From NCBI GenBank assembly GCA_963845695.1, contig CAWJTQ010000002.1:62001-126000 (forward strand): a DNA stretch of 64,000 bases, written 5' to 3'. The number at the start of each line of letters is the position of its first letter. Position 1 is the stretch's first letter. Positions 49,408-58,408 of the stretch are shown piece after piece. The translations under genes and the position numbers were made by a program. The notes under the pieces were generated by a model. It saw only the letters and a list, made by a program, of their open reading frames with translations. It had not been told where the DNA came from and searched no databases. This DNA comes from CAWJTV01 sp963845695. GTDB taxonomy: Bacteria; Planctomycetota; Planctomycetia; Isosphaerales; Isosphaeraceae.

Positions 49408-50532
49408 ATGCCCATCCAGTTCACTGATAGGGGACTCCAGGAGCAGATTGATAAGTCGAGGGCCGTCATTCGCACTGACGGGTACTCGATGTCTGTCGGC
49501 GAATGGATCAGTCTTTACGAAAAGGACGAACTCGACATTCATCCCGAGTTCCAACGCTTCTTCCGTTGGTCCCCCAAACAGAAGTCTCGCTTGATCGAAT
49601 CGATTCTGCTTGGCATCCCTATCCCTCAGATCTTCGTCGCTCAGCGCGAAGACGGTGTCTGGGACGTTGTTGATGGGCTGCAACGGCTGTCCACAATCTT
49701 TGAATTGGCAGGGATTCTGAAGGACGAGGATCACAATGTGCTCCCTCCCCTTGTCCTCGAGCGGACGAAATACCTGCCCTCACTCGGAGGCAAGAAATGG
49801 GACGATCCCGAGGATCCCGAAAACTCGTTCAATCCCTCTCAAAGGCTTATAATCAAGAGATCCAAGATTGCTGTAAGTATTATACTGAGAGAAAGTGACG
49901 ACGCAAGCAAGTACGAACTGTTCCAACGGCTCAACACCGGCGGTTCCCCCTTATCAGAGCAGGAGGTGAGGAACAGCATCCTGGTGATGAGCAATAAGGA
50001 AATGTACAGATGGATGAGAAATCTGTCCAAGGACCCGAAGTTCATGGAATGCGTGGCGCTTACCGATCGCGCCCTCGATGAGCAGTATGACATGGAGTTG
50101 GTTCTGAGGTTTATCGTCTTCCGCACCCTGGATGAATCAGAACTGAAGAAGATCGGTGATTTGGGGGACTTTCTTACCGAGAGGATGATCGAGATCGCTC
50201 AGGACAAGAGCTTCAACTTTGAGGAGGAGGAACGAGCCTTCACAACGACATTCACCCTTCTCGAGAGTAGCACGGGGAGCGACAGCTTCAAAAAATACGA
50301 CGCCGCGAAAGCCAGGTTCATGGGAGGCTTTCTCGTTTCGGGCTTCGAGGTCGTTGCTCTCGGCCTGGCCTATGACTACAAGGAGGCTACTCAGATCAGG
50401 CTAGACATTAAGTCGATCATCGAGGGAGTCTGGCAGAACGACCAATTCACCTCGAAGTCCGGCTCGGGAATTCGAGCGTCCTCGCGTGTTCCGAACACGA
50501 TCCCCCTGGGTCGTAAGATCTTCAAGCCATGA
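49408..50532 (+). CDS. DUF262 domain protein (GmrSD/ParB-like nuclease fold)
   Basis: 374 residues. DIHPEFQRFFRWSPKQKSRL and WDVVDGLQRLSTIFEL (Asp89-Gly-Leu-Gln-Arg93) are the DUF262 signatures ('i.PdfQR...W...q...li.Sil.g.piP', 'DGqQRl.Ti'). ELFQRLNTGGSPLSEQEVRN follows, also typical. Codon use is clearly less GC-rich than in neighbouring genes, suggesting transfer. Its last four bases overlap the next start (ATGA). DUF262 proteins are common in anti-phage modules such as GmrS/BrxU type IV restriction. Confidence 0.88.
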   Translation: MPIQFTDRGLQEQIDKSRAVIRTDGYSMSVGEWISLYEKDELDIHPEFQRFFRWSPKQKSRLIESILLGIPIPQIFVAQREDGVWDVVDGLQRLSTIFELAGILKDEDHNVLPPLVLERTKYLPSLGGKKWDDPEDPENSFNPSQRLIIKRSKIAVSIILRESDDASKYELFQRLNTGGSPLSEQEVRNSILVMSNKEMYRWMRNLSKDPKFMECVALTDRALDEQYDMELVLRFIVFRTLDESELKKIGDLGDFLTERMIEIAQDKSFNFEEEERAFTTTFTLLESSTGSDSFKKYDAAKARFMGGFLVSGFEVVALGLAYDYKEATQIRLDIKSIIEGVWQNDQFTSKSGSGIRASSRVPNTIPLGRKIFKP

Positions 50533-51203
50533 GCGTAAGGACCACCGAGCAACTCAACGCGTTCCTGTCCGGCGAGTTGGCCTGGCGGAGGAAGGAACTG
50601 ACGGGTATCAGGAGGCTCGTCGAGGCCGCGACTTTGAAGGATAGTCAAAGGAATGCCCTGCTGCGTTGCGGCGTGACCATGCTTTATGCGCACTGGGAGG
50701 GATTTGTCAAAGCGGCATCATGTGCATATCTTGAGCATGTCTCGATGCAGCGACTTCGGTATAGCGAGCTTGCTCCCAACTTCGTGGCGATCGGCATCCG
50801 CCAGTTGCTCCACAACGCATCGACGAGCAAGAGGTCAAGAGATCATAACGCGTTGGTGGATTTCTTCCTGGGCAGGATGTCGGAGAGGAGCTCCCTGCCG
50901 TACAGGAATGTCATCGACACGGAATCGAATCTCTCGTCTACCGTATTTCGAGACATCATCGAAAAATTGGGTCTTGACTATTCCCCTTACGGAATGAAAG
51001 AGAAGTTCGTCGATGAGGATCTTCTCAACGTGAGGAACACTATCGCCCATGGAACGTACCTCGGGACCACTCTCAGCATCTACATCGACATGGTGACCGA
51101 AGTGTTTGGCATGATGGAACTGTTTCGCAACCAGATCGAGAATGCGGCGATCACGAGAGCGTATCGCGGGTTACCGGGCGTTCCCGCCCCACCCAGATCA
51201 TGA
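50529..51203 (+). CDS. MAE_28990/MAE_18760-like HEPN nuclease
   Basis: 224 residues. The HEPN Rx4-6H motif is RNTIAH (Arg169-His174) in 'EDLLNVRNTIAHGTY', preceded by helices such as GVTMLYAHWEGFVKAASCAY, typical of the MAE_28990 type. HEPN domains of this type are predicted ribonucleases in toxin-antitoxin and abortive-infection loci. It is coupled to the DUF262 gene by a four-base overlap, so the two probably act together as a defence unit. Confidence 0.85.
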   Translation: MSVRTTEQLNAFLSGELAWRRKELTGIRRLVEAATLKDSQRNALLRCGVTMLYAHWEGFVKAASCAYLEHVSMQRLRYSELAPNFVAIGIRQLLHNASTSKRSRDHNALVDFFLGRMSERSSLPYRNVIDTESNLSSTVFRDIIEKLGLDYSPYGMKEKFVDEDLLNVRNTIAHGTYLGTTLSIYIDMVTEVFGMMELFRNQIENAAITRAYRGLPGVPAPPRS

Positions 51204-51257
51204 GTCGGTGCGATCGACGTGGGTGGGGCGGGATCGCAAGGCTCGATCGAGTACAGG

Positions 51258-51413
51258 TCACCTCGCCCGTCCCAGATACTCACCCGTCGGGGTATCGACG
51301 CGGACGGTCATCCCCTGATCGAGGTGCTCCGGAACCTGGACGACGAACCCGGTCGGTCGAGAGGAAGGCGGGCTTGGCGCGGCCGGTTGCCGGGCGTCGA
51401 GGCGACGATCGGC
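51258..51413 (-). pseudogene. Broken copy of the efpL 3' end
   Basis: On the minus strand the 3' part reads FVVQVPEHLDQGMTVRVD ... GEYLGRAR then stop. The intact efpL at 55079-55246 reads FVVQVPEHLDQGVTVRVD ... GEYLGRAG. The DNA match covers roughly 155 bp, with small deletions toward the 5' side. No start or N-terminal part is present. It lies on the other side of the kinase gene from efpL and in the same orientation. Confidence 0.82.
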
Positions 51414-51658
51414 GGTGATTCTCCTTCGGGCTGAGATCGCCGCATGGAGCGGGCTTCCAATAGCAGTGGATCAAAAACAGGCTCAGGATTCCGGATTCCT
51501 GAACAGTCTTTCGGTCAAGGTGACGAGGGCCGACCGGTGGATAGGCATAGTCCGTTCGTTCCTGCGATAATACTGCCGTCGCGACGCTCCCCTCGCGACC
51601 GGGCTGCGTTCCCGTGGTCGGGCTTGCCGGGGAGAACGCGTTGGCCCGGAGTCTCGCC

Positions 51659-54600
51659 ATGATCGCCGCCGATCGCCATCTCCTCTTCGGACTGCTCGCG
51701 CTTCAGAACGGGATCATCAACCAGGGTCAGCTTGTCGCCGCCTTCCAGGCCTGGACCCTCGAGAAGTCCAGAAGCCTGGCCGACCATCTGGAAGCGCGAG
51801 GCGACCTCACTCCCGCCAAGCGGGCGCTGCTGGAAGCCCTGGCTGAGGTTCACCTGGAAGCCCATGGCGGCGACGTGGAGAAAAGCCTCGCCGCGGTTTC
51901 GGCCGGCAAATCAACGCGAGAGAGCCTGGTTCGGATCGGCGACCCCGAGATCGAGGCCACGCTCGGCCACGTCCCCCCGGCGCACGGCTCGACCGAGGAC
52001 GGCGACGTGGATCGCACGGCATCGTACGCCGTCGGCTCTGCCACCAGTGACGGCCAGCGGTTCCGCGTGCTCCGGCCTCATGCCCGCGGCGGGTTGGGGG
52101 CGGTGTTCGTGGCCCTGGACGCCGAGCTCAATCGCGAGGTCGCGCTCAAGCAGATCCTCGACCACCACGCCGACGACCCGACCAGCCGGCAACGGTTCCT
52201 GATCGAGGCCGAGATCACCGGCGGACTCGAACACCCCGGAATCGTGCCGGTCTATGGCCTGGGCTCCTACGGCAATGGCCGCCCCTACTACGCCATGCGG
52301 TTCATCAAAGGTGACAGCCTCAAGGAGGCGATCGAACGCTTCCACGCCGACGAGTCTCTGAAGAGCAACCCCGGACGCCGGTCGCTGGAGTTGCGCAAAT
52401 TGTTACGGCGGTTCACCGACGTCTGCAACGCCATCGACTACGCGCACAGCCGGGGCGTGCTGCATCGCGACATCAAGCCGGGGAACATCATCGTCGGCAA
52501 GCACGGCGAGACGCTCGTGGTCGACTGGGGCCTGGCCAAGCCCCTGGGCCGGGTGGAACCGGGGAAAGACACGGGTGAGCGGACACTCATGCCGAGCTCG
52601 GCCAGCGGCAGCGCCGAGACGCTACCCGGCAGCGCGCTGGGGACTCCGGCCTACATGAGCCCCGAGCAGGCCCGGGGCGAACTCGACCGGCTGGGTCCGC
52701 GGTCGGACGTCTACAGCCTGGGGGCCACGCTCTACTGCCTGCTGACCGGCCGGCCGCCGTTCGAGGGCGACGACCTCGGCGAACTGCTCCGCAAGGTGCA
52801 GCGCGGTGAGTTCGCCCGGCCGCGTCAGCTCGACCCGTCCATCGACAAGGCGCTGGAGGCGGTATGCCTCCAGGCGATGGCGACGAATCCCGAGGACCGA
52901 TACGCCTCCTGTCGTGCGCTGGCCGAGGATCTGGAGCGGTGGGCGGCCGACGAGCCGGTCTCGGCGTGGCCCGAACCGTGGACGCGGACGCTCCTGCGCT
53001 GGCTCACACGACACCGCACCGGCGTCACCGGCGCCGCGGCGGCGGTGCTGGTCGGGGTGGTCGGCCTGGTGGCGGTGCTCGCCGTGCAGGCGCAGGCCAA
53101 CGGCCGGCTCCATCAGGCCAACACCGAGCTGGCGATCGCCAACGCTCGCGTCACGGAGGCCAACACCGAATTGAAGTCAGCCAACATCCGCGAAAAACAG
53201 CGGTTCGACCTGGCGATGGAGGCGATCAAGCTGTTCCACGGCGAGGTCGGCGACGACCTGGTGCTCAAGGCCGACCGGTTCAAACCCCTGCGCGACAAGC
53301 TCCTGAAGGGCGCGGCCGACTTCTATCAGAAGCTCGAAGGCTTGCTCCAAGATCAGCCCGACCGAGCCTCGCGCGTGTCGATGGGAAATGCCTACTTCGA
53401 GCTCGGCGATCTGACCGCGAAGATCGGCGACCAGACCGCGGCCCTCGAGACTCACGAGAAGGGACTGGCGATCCGTCGGGAGCTGGCCTCGGTGCCCGCC
53501 GCCGTCGAGGCCCAGCTCGATGTGGCCAGGAGCCTGTACGCAGCAGGGGTGCTGATTCTTGCGACGGCCAGGACGTCGGAGGCCCTCGCGCGCCTCGAGG
53601 AGGCGCGCGAGCTCCTCGAAAGCCTGCCCCCTTCCGGCCCGGGTTCCGACGATCGTCGCCACTGGCTCGGCCAGGTCTACACCCAGATCGGGGCCCTGCA
53701 CAGGAGCACGGGGAAGACGGCCGACGCGATGGCGGCTTTCCGCCAGGCGCTGGCGATCCGTCAGAAGCTGGCCGGCGAAAACCCCAACGACATCCAGTTC
53801 CGGACCCGACTCTCGAACGCCCACAACAATATCGGCCTCGTTCTGGCGGATACCGTCGAGACGGCCGAGGCGCTGGAGTCGTATCGCCGGTCGGTGGAGA
53901 TCCAGCAGAGGCTGGCCGACGAGAACCCCACCGTCACCGATTTCCGGAGAAACCTGGCGAACACCCAGGACAACATCGGCCTCCTCTTGTCGAGGATCGG
54001 CAAGACGGCCGAGGCGCTGGATATCCATCGTCAGGCGTTGGCAATCCGGCAGAAGCTGGTCGTTGACAACCCCGCCGTCACCGAGTTCCGGAGCCACCTG
54101 GCTCATAGCCACAACGAGATCGGCTCACTGCTGCGGAATGCGGGAAAGATCGACGAGGCGCTGAAGTCTTATCGTGAGGCCCTGGAGATCCTGCACAAGC
54201 TGGCCGACGAGAACCCCGTCGTCTCGGCGTTCCGGAGCAGCCTGGCGTACAGCCACGAACTCATCGGCGTCTACTTGATGGAGATCGGCAAGCCGACCGA
54301 AGCCCTGGAATCCTTGCGGAGGTCGTTGGCGATCCGGCAGAGGCTGGCCGACGAGAACCCGACTTACCTGCGGTTCCGGAGGGACGTGGCGCTTAACCAC
54401 CTCAACACCGGCATCTTGCTGTTGGGGATCGGCGGACCCGTCGAGTCGTTGAACGAACTCGAACAGGCACGAGCGATCTACCAGAAGCTGGCCGACGAAA
54501 ACCCCGGTCTCCCGTATTTCCGGAACGCCCTGGCGAGCGGCCACACGAATACCGCAGACGTCCTCCGCGTCCTCCATCGGTTCGGCGAGGCGCGGCAGGG

Positions 54601-55057
54601 CTATGAAAAGGCGATCGCGATCCGAGAACAGTTGGTCAAGGCCAACCCCACACTGACCATGTACCGCAGCCACCTGGCCTATAGCGTTCGCCGGCTCGGG
54701 CTGACGCGGCTGGCCGGCGGCGACGCCGCCGGGTCGGTCGCCGACGCCCGCAGGGCCATCGCCTTGTACGAGGGCCTGCCATCGCCGACGGCGGAGGAGT
54801 GGTACGAGCTGGCCTGTTGCCACGCGGCACTCGCCGCCGCCTCGGGTCGCGAGCGAGCCGGGATCTCGGCCGGAGAAGGCGAGACCGAGGCCGACACGGC
54901 GATGACCCTGCTCCACAAGGCCGAGGCCCGGGGCTACCGCTACGCCGACGCCATGGCCAGAGAGTCGGCCCTCGACCCGCTCCGCGACCGCCCCGACTTC
55001 CGGCTGATGATGCTCGACCTGGCCTTCCCGGCCGAGCCGTTCGCACGCGGCGAATGA
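51659..55057 (+). CDS. Ser/Thr protein kinase with TPR domain
   Basis: About 1132 residues from the ATG at 51659. An N-terminal helical region of about 130 residues precedes the kinase domain. The P-loop is GGLGAVFVAL (glycine-poor), followed by EVALKQIL, the catalytic loop HRDIKPGNIIV (about 269-279), DWGLAK in place of DFG, and GTPAYMSPEQA. A single membrane helix (AAAAVLVGVVGLVAVLAVQA, about 455-475) links to about ten TPRs with highly similar sequences ('LADENP...FR..LA...NNIG.L....G...EAL...R..L.I.QKL'). This layout is usual in planctomycetes: cytoplasmic kinase, outer TPR sensor. The substrate is unknown. Confidence 0.92.
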   Translation: MIAADRHLLFGLLALQNGIINQGQLVAAFQAWTLEKSRSLADHLEARGDLTPAKRALLEALAEVHLEAHGGDVEKSLAAVSAGKSTRESLVRIGDPEIEATLGHVPPAHGSTEDGDVDRTASYAVGSATSDGQRFRVLRPHARGGLGAVFVALDAELNREVALKQILDHHADDPTSRQRFLIEAEITGGLEHPGIVPVYGLGSYGNGRPYYAMRFIKGDSLKEAIERFHADESLKSNPGRRSLELRKLLRRFTDVCNAIDYAHSRGVLHRDIKPGNIIVGKHGETLVVDWGLAKPLGRVEPGKDTGERTLMPSSASGSAETLPGSALGTPAYMSPEQARGELDRLGPRSDVYSLGATLYCLLTGRPPFEGDDLGELLRKVQRGEFARPRQLDPSIDKALEAVCLQAMATNPEDRYASCRALAEDLERWAADEPVSAWPEPWTRTLLRWLTRHRTGVTGAAAAVLVGVVGLVAVLAVQAQANGRLHQANTELAIANARVTEANTELKSANIREKQRFDLAMEAIKLFHGEVGDDLVLKADRFKPLRDKLLKGAADFYQKLEGLLQDQPDRASRVSMGNAYFELGDLTAKIGDQTAALETHEKGLAIRRELASVPAAVEAQLDVARSLYAAGVLILATARTSEALARLEEARELLESLPPSGPGSDDRRHWLGQVYTQIGALHRSTGKTADAMAAFRQALAIRQKLAGENPNDIQFRTRLSNAHNNIGLVLADTVETAEALESYRRSVEIQQRLADENPTVTDFRRNLANTQDNIGLLLSRIGKTAEALDIHRQALAIRQKLVVDNPAVTEFRSHLAHSHNEIGSLLRNAGKIDEALKSYREALEILHKLADENPVVSAFRSSLAYSHELIGVYLMEIGKPTEALESLRRSLAIRQRLADENPTYLRFRRDVALNHLNTGILLLGIGGPVESLNELEQARAIYQKLADENPGLPYFRNALASGHTNTADVLRVLHRFGEARQGYEKAIAIREQLVKANPTLTMYRSHLAYSVRRLGLTRLAGGDAAGSVADARRAIALYEGLPSPTAEEWYELACCHAALAAASGRERAGISAGEGETEADTAMTLLHKAEARGYRYADAMARESALDPLRDRPDFRLMMLDLAFPAEPFARGE

Positions 55058-55078
55058 GGGGAATGGCCCGGCCAACTC

Positions 55079-55648
55079 TCACCCCGCCCGTCCCAGGTAC
55101 TCGCCCGTCCGGGTATCGACGCGGACGGTCACGCCCTGGTCGAGGTGCTCGGGAACCTGGACGACGAACCCGGTCGAGAGGGTGGCGGGCTTGGTGCGGC
55201 CGGTCGCCGAGTTGCCGCGGACGCCCGGCGTCGTCTCGACGATCGGCAGCTCGACCGTGTCCGGCAGCTCGATCGCGATCACCTCATCGTTGACGACCAT
55301 GGCCTGGATCCCCTCCATGTTCTCGGTCATGAACGGCACCTGGTCGCGCAGCTCCTCGGCCGAGATCGCGAACTGGTTGAAGTTGGCCGAGTCCATGAAG
55401 TGGAGCTCGTCGGCGTCGCGGTAGAGGTACTGGATGTCCCGGCGCTCGAAGCTCGACTCATTGAGCGCATCGGTGCCGCGGTACGACTTCTCGACCCGGG
55501 CCTGTGTCTTGAGGTTGCGGGCCTTGATCTTGTAGAGCGTGGCCGCGCCGCGGGCCGAAGGCGTCTGGACCTGGATCTGCTCGATCATGTGCGGCGTGCC
55601 GTCGATCTCGACGACCATCCGTCGCTTGAAGTCTTTCGCGGGGACCAC
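55079..55648 (-). CDS. efpL: EfpL (YeiP-type elongation factor P paralog)
   Basis: 189 residues from a GTG start with AGGGAGG upstream. IDGTPHMIEQIQVQTPSARG contains the domain I tip as TPSARGAATLYK, with Arg in place of the modified Lys34 and one residue longer than EF-P. This matches E. coli YeiP/EfpL (TARGAATLYK). The C-terminus LPIVETTPGVRGNSATGRTK and PATLSTGFVVQVPEHL also match EfpL. It would act on ribosomes stalled at difficult sequences, without lysine modification. No canonical efp is in this window. Confidence 0.9.
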   Translation of the reverse strand: MVPAKDFKRRMVVEIDGTPHMIEQIQVQTPSARGAATLYKIKARNLKTQARVEKSYRGTDALNESSFERRDIQYLYRDADELHFMDSANFNQFAISAEELRDQVPFMTENMEGIQAMVVNDEVIAIELPDTVELPIVETTPGVRGNSATGRTKPATLSTGFVVQVPEHLDQGVTVRVDTRTGEYLGRAG

Positions 55649-56059
55649 GGCGTCGGCCCTCCCTTGGTTTTCTGAGATCTTGCGTCTATTCTGTCGTCAT
55701 GTTGCCCATGCCATCAATCTTACCGGCCATCGAGGCGGGAGGTCAAAACCGGATCCATGCGGCAGACCCGACGGCCTTGGCCTGTGACGCCGCGGTAACC
55801 GCGATCGCTGGCAGGACGAGGGGACCGAGAGTACAATGAGAGCGGTTCACGATTGGACTGAATCCACGAGACAATAATATATGGATATTTATATATCTTA
55901 TTTATTATATTGACGCAAATGCGTATAGTGTACGGTTGCTCCCGACCTGTTACCAGGTGCACGGACCTTGAGCACGACGCGCTGTGCACGACTCATTCGT
56001 GAAGCGCTCCGGGCCGAGTTCACGCGAAGTTCCCCAGCTTTTCCGGATGATGTCGAACG
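55649..56059. other. Divergent intergenic region with AT-rich island
   Basis: About 410 bp between efpL and the TPR-sulfotransferase gene. A block of about 40 bp at 55871-55911 is nearly pure A/T (AATAATATATGGATATTTAT...), very unusual for this GC-rich window. It may be a promoter or an origin-like unwinding element, but no clear -35/-10 pair or repeat supports either. Confidence 0.5.
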
Positions 56060-57934
56060 ATGGCCTTCGATTTGAGCGAGGCGCTGGAATACCACGAGCG
56101 GGGCGACCTGGATCAGGCCGCGCGGATCTACGAGGCGGTTCTGGCCGTGGACCCGAACGAGCCCGAGGCCCTCCATCTTCTGGGCGTGGTGGCTCTCCAG
56201 CGCGGGGATCCCGCCCAGGGCGTGGCACTGATCGGCCGGGCGGTGTCGCTCCAGCCGGCCGATGCGACCTTCCACGTCAATCTCGGCGAGGCTTATTGGG
56301 CGCTCGGGCAGCTCGACAAGGTCATCGCCTGCTGTGAGTCCGCGCTTCGACTCCAGCCGAACAGTCCGGGAGTCCTCTGCAACCTCGGATCGACGCTCGT
56401 GGCCCGGGGCGAGGTGGACAGGGCGTTGAATTGCTTCTGTGAAGCCGTCCGGCTGGCCCCCGACTTCGCGGCCGCGCGGAACAACTATGGGAACGCGCTG
56501 AGGCTCAAGGGGGACACGGTCGCGGCCCTGGAGCAGTTCCGCCAGACCGTGCGCCTGGAACCCGCCTCGGTCGAGGCGCGGATGAACCTCGGGATGATCC
56601 TCCTGAGCTTGAGCGAGCCGCAGGAGGCGTTCATTCACTGTCGGGAGGCCGTCCGCCTCAATCCCGGTCTTCCGGTCGCGTGGATCAACCTGGGCAACGT
56701 CGTCCACACGCTCGGCCGGCTCGACGAGGCCGCGGCCTGCTTCCGCGAGGCGATCCGGCTCAAGCCCACCCTGGCCGCGGCTCATGCTGGCCTGGGGGGT
56801 GTCCTGGAGGAACTCGGCGACCTGGACGAGGCGCTGGCGTCGCTTCGCGAGGCGCTTCGTCACGACCCGCGCCATGCCGGTGCCTGGGCGCGGCTGGCCA
56901 CCCGACTCCGGGACAGGCTCTCCGAGACGGATCAGGCCGCGATCGAGAACCTCCTGGCCGACCCCAAGCTCGCCGCCGATCAGCGCTGGCCGCTCCTGTT
57001 CGGCCTGGCCCAGGCGCGGGACGCCCACGGCGATTTCGACCGGGCCGCCGGGCTCCTCGCCCAGGCCAACGCCTTGCAACGGGTCGACTTCCAGGCGCGG
57101 GGCCGGGGATACGATCCCGCAGCCCATCGGTCGTTCGTCAACCGGTTGATCGCGACGTTCACGCCCGAGTTCTTCGAACGCGTGCGAGGCGCTGGCCTGG
57201 ATACGGAACGGCCGGTCTTCGTCTTCGGGATGCCGCGATCGGGCACGACGCTCGTCGAACAGGTTCTCGCGAGCCATCCCCAGGTGTTTGGGGCCGGCGA
57301 GCTGCGGTTGGTCCGCGAGACGTACAAGACCATTCCGGAGGCGACCGGTCAACCGGCACAGGCGCCGCTGGATTGCGTCAACCATCTCGACCACGCGTCG
57401 TTGCGACGTCTCGCCAGCCGTCACCTCGACGCACTGGAAGCCCTGAACAGCGTGGCGGACCGAGTCGTCGACAAGATGCCGGAGAACACGCTCTACCTCG
57501 GGCTCCTCGCCGCCATGTTCCCGCGAGCCAGGCTGATCCACTGCCGGCGCGACCCGTGCGACGTGGCGCTCTCGTGCTGGATGACCCACTTCGGCGAACT
57601 GCGATGGGCCTGCGACCCCGACCACATCGCCTCGCGGATCAACGAATACCGTCGCCTGATGGATCACTGGCAACGGGTGCTGCCCGTCCCGATCTTCGAG
57701 CTGGAATACGAGACGATGGTGGCTGATCTGGAGGGAGTCTCGAGACGGCTCGTAGCCTGGTGTGGCCTCGATTGGGACCCGGCCTGCCTCGCCTTCCACC
57801 AGACGCGTCGGCCGGTCAGGACCACGAGCGTCGCCCAGGTCCGCCAGCCGGTTTACACCAGCTCGATCGGTCGATGGAAGAACTACGAGCGGTCGATGGC
57901 GTCGATGTTTGCCAGGCTCGGGGCCGGTCGCTGA
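56060..57934 (+). CDS. TPR-sulfotransferase fusion protein
   Basis: 624 residues. Residues 1-330 form about eight or nine TPRs (for example ALEYHERGDLDQAARIYEAV). The C-terminal half is a Sulfotransfer_3-type domain: RPVFVFGMPRSGTTLVEQVL is the PAPS 5'-phosphosulfate loop (about 390-402), VVDKMPENTLYLGLLAAMFP follows, and LIHCRRDPCDVALSCWM is the 3'-phosphate motif. Such fusions sulfate proteins, glycans or lipids; the acceptor is unknown. No signal peptide. Confidence 0.9.
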   Translation: MAFDLSEALEYHERGDLDQAARIYEAVLAVDPNEPEALHLLGVVALQRGDPAQGVALIGRAVSLQPADATFHVNLGEAYWALGQLDKVIACCESALRLQPNSPGVLCNLGSTLVARGEVDRALNCFCEAVRLAPDFAAARNNYGNALRLKGDTVAALEQFRQTVRLEPASVEARMNLGMILLSLSEPQEAFIHCREAVRLNPGLPVAWINLGNVVHTLGRLDEAAACFREAIRLKPTLAAAHAGLGGVLEELGDLDEALASLREALRHDPRHAGAWARLATRLRDRLSETDQAAIENLLADPKLAADQRWPLLFGLAQARDAHGDFDRAAGLLAQANALQRVDFQARGRGYDPAAHRSFVNRLIATFTPEFFERVRGAGLDTERPVFVFGMPRSGTTLVEQVLASHPQVFGAGELRLVRETYKTIPEATGQPAQAPLDCVNHLDHASLRRLASRHLDALEALNSVADRVVDKMPENTLYLGLLAAMFPRARLIHCRRDPCDVALSCWMTHFGELRWACDPDHIASRINEYRRLMDHWQRVLPVPIFELEYETMVADLEGVSRRLVAWCGLDWDPACLAFHQTRRPVRTTSVAQVRQPVYTSSIGRWKNYERSMASMFARLGAGR

Positions 57935-58031
57935 TCGCATCGGGGGGAGCCTTAGGTCGGATCTGGAACTGCGGGGTGTTCGTTGCGCGAAGACCTGCAC
58001 CGGCAGGGTCTCCCCCTCGTGACGAGCTCCA

Positions 58032-58408
58032 TCAACGCCGCGCGCCGGCCTGGGTCTTCAAGGACATCTCCTCGAATCGCACAGTGAACGGCACGTCGCT
58101 CGAGTTGATGGCGTTGAGGCCAACTTTGAGCGCGCCGGGCCAGACCGTATCGATCGGCTTGAGTTGCGTCCAGTGTTTGCCGTCTTTGCTGGTGAGGCCG
58201 AAGATTCGGCTGCCGCGACGCACCAATCTCAGGTAGGCCGTGCCGGGAGTGAGAGGGCCGTTGTGGATGGCACCTCCCGAGCCGCCTTCCCGCTCTTCGA
58301 AGATGGCGAATGTATTGAACTTTCCCCTGTTGAAGGTGGCCCCGCGTTCCAGGCGGATAAAATTGTCGGCGTCGCGCCAGACGACGATTCCCCCGCCATT
58401 GAAGGGCA
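58032..58408 (-). pseudogene. C-terminal fragment of a DUF1349-type domain gene
   Basis: About 125 residues remain, ending at a normal stop: GGGIVVWRDADNFIRLERGA, FEEREGGSGGAIHN, LVRRGSRIFGLTSKDGKHW, VGLNAINSSDVPFTVRFEEM. These match the concanavalin-like DUF1349 fold. The N-terminal part is missing; upstream sequence from 58409 is the dispersed repeat (copy B). No start signal is present, so this looks like a gene cut by insertion of the repeat or by deletion. Confidence 0.7.

Noticed and set aside
55079..55648. Canonical elongation factor P
   Set aside because: The domain I tip reads TPSARGAATLYK with an extra residue and Arg for Lys34, which is the EfpL/YeiP pattern.
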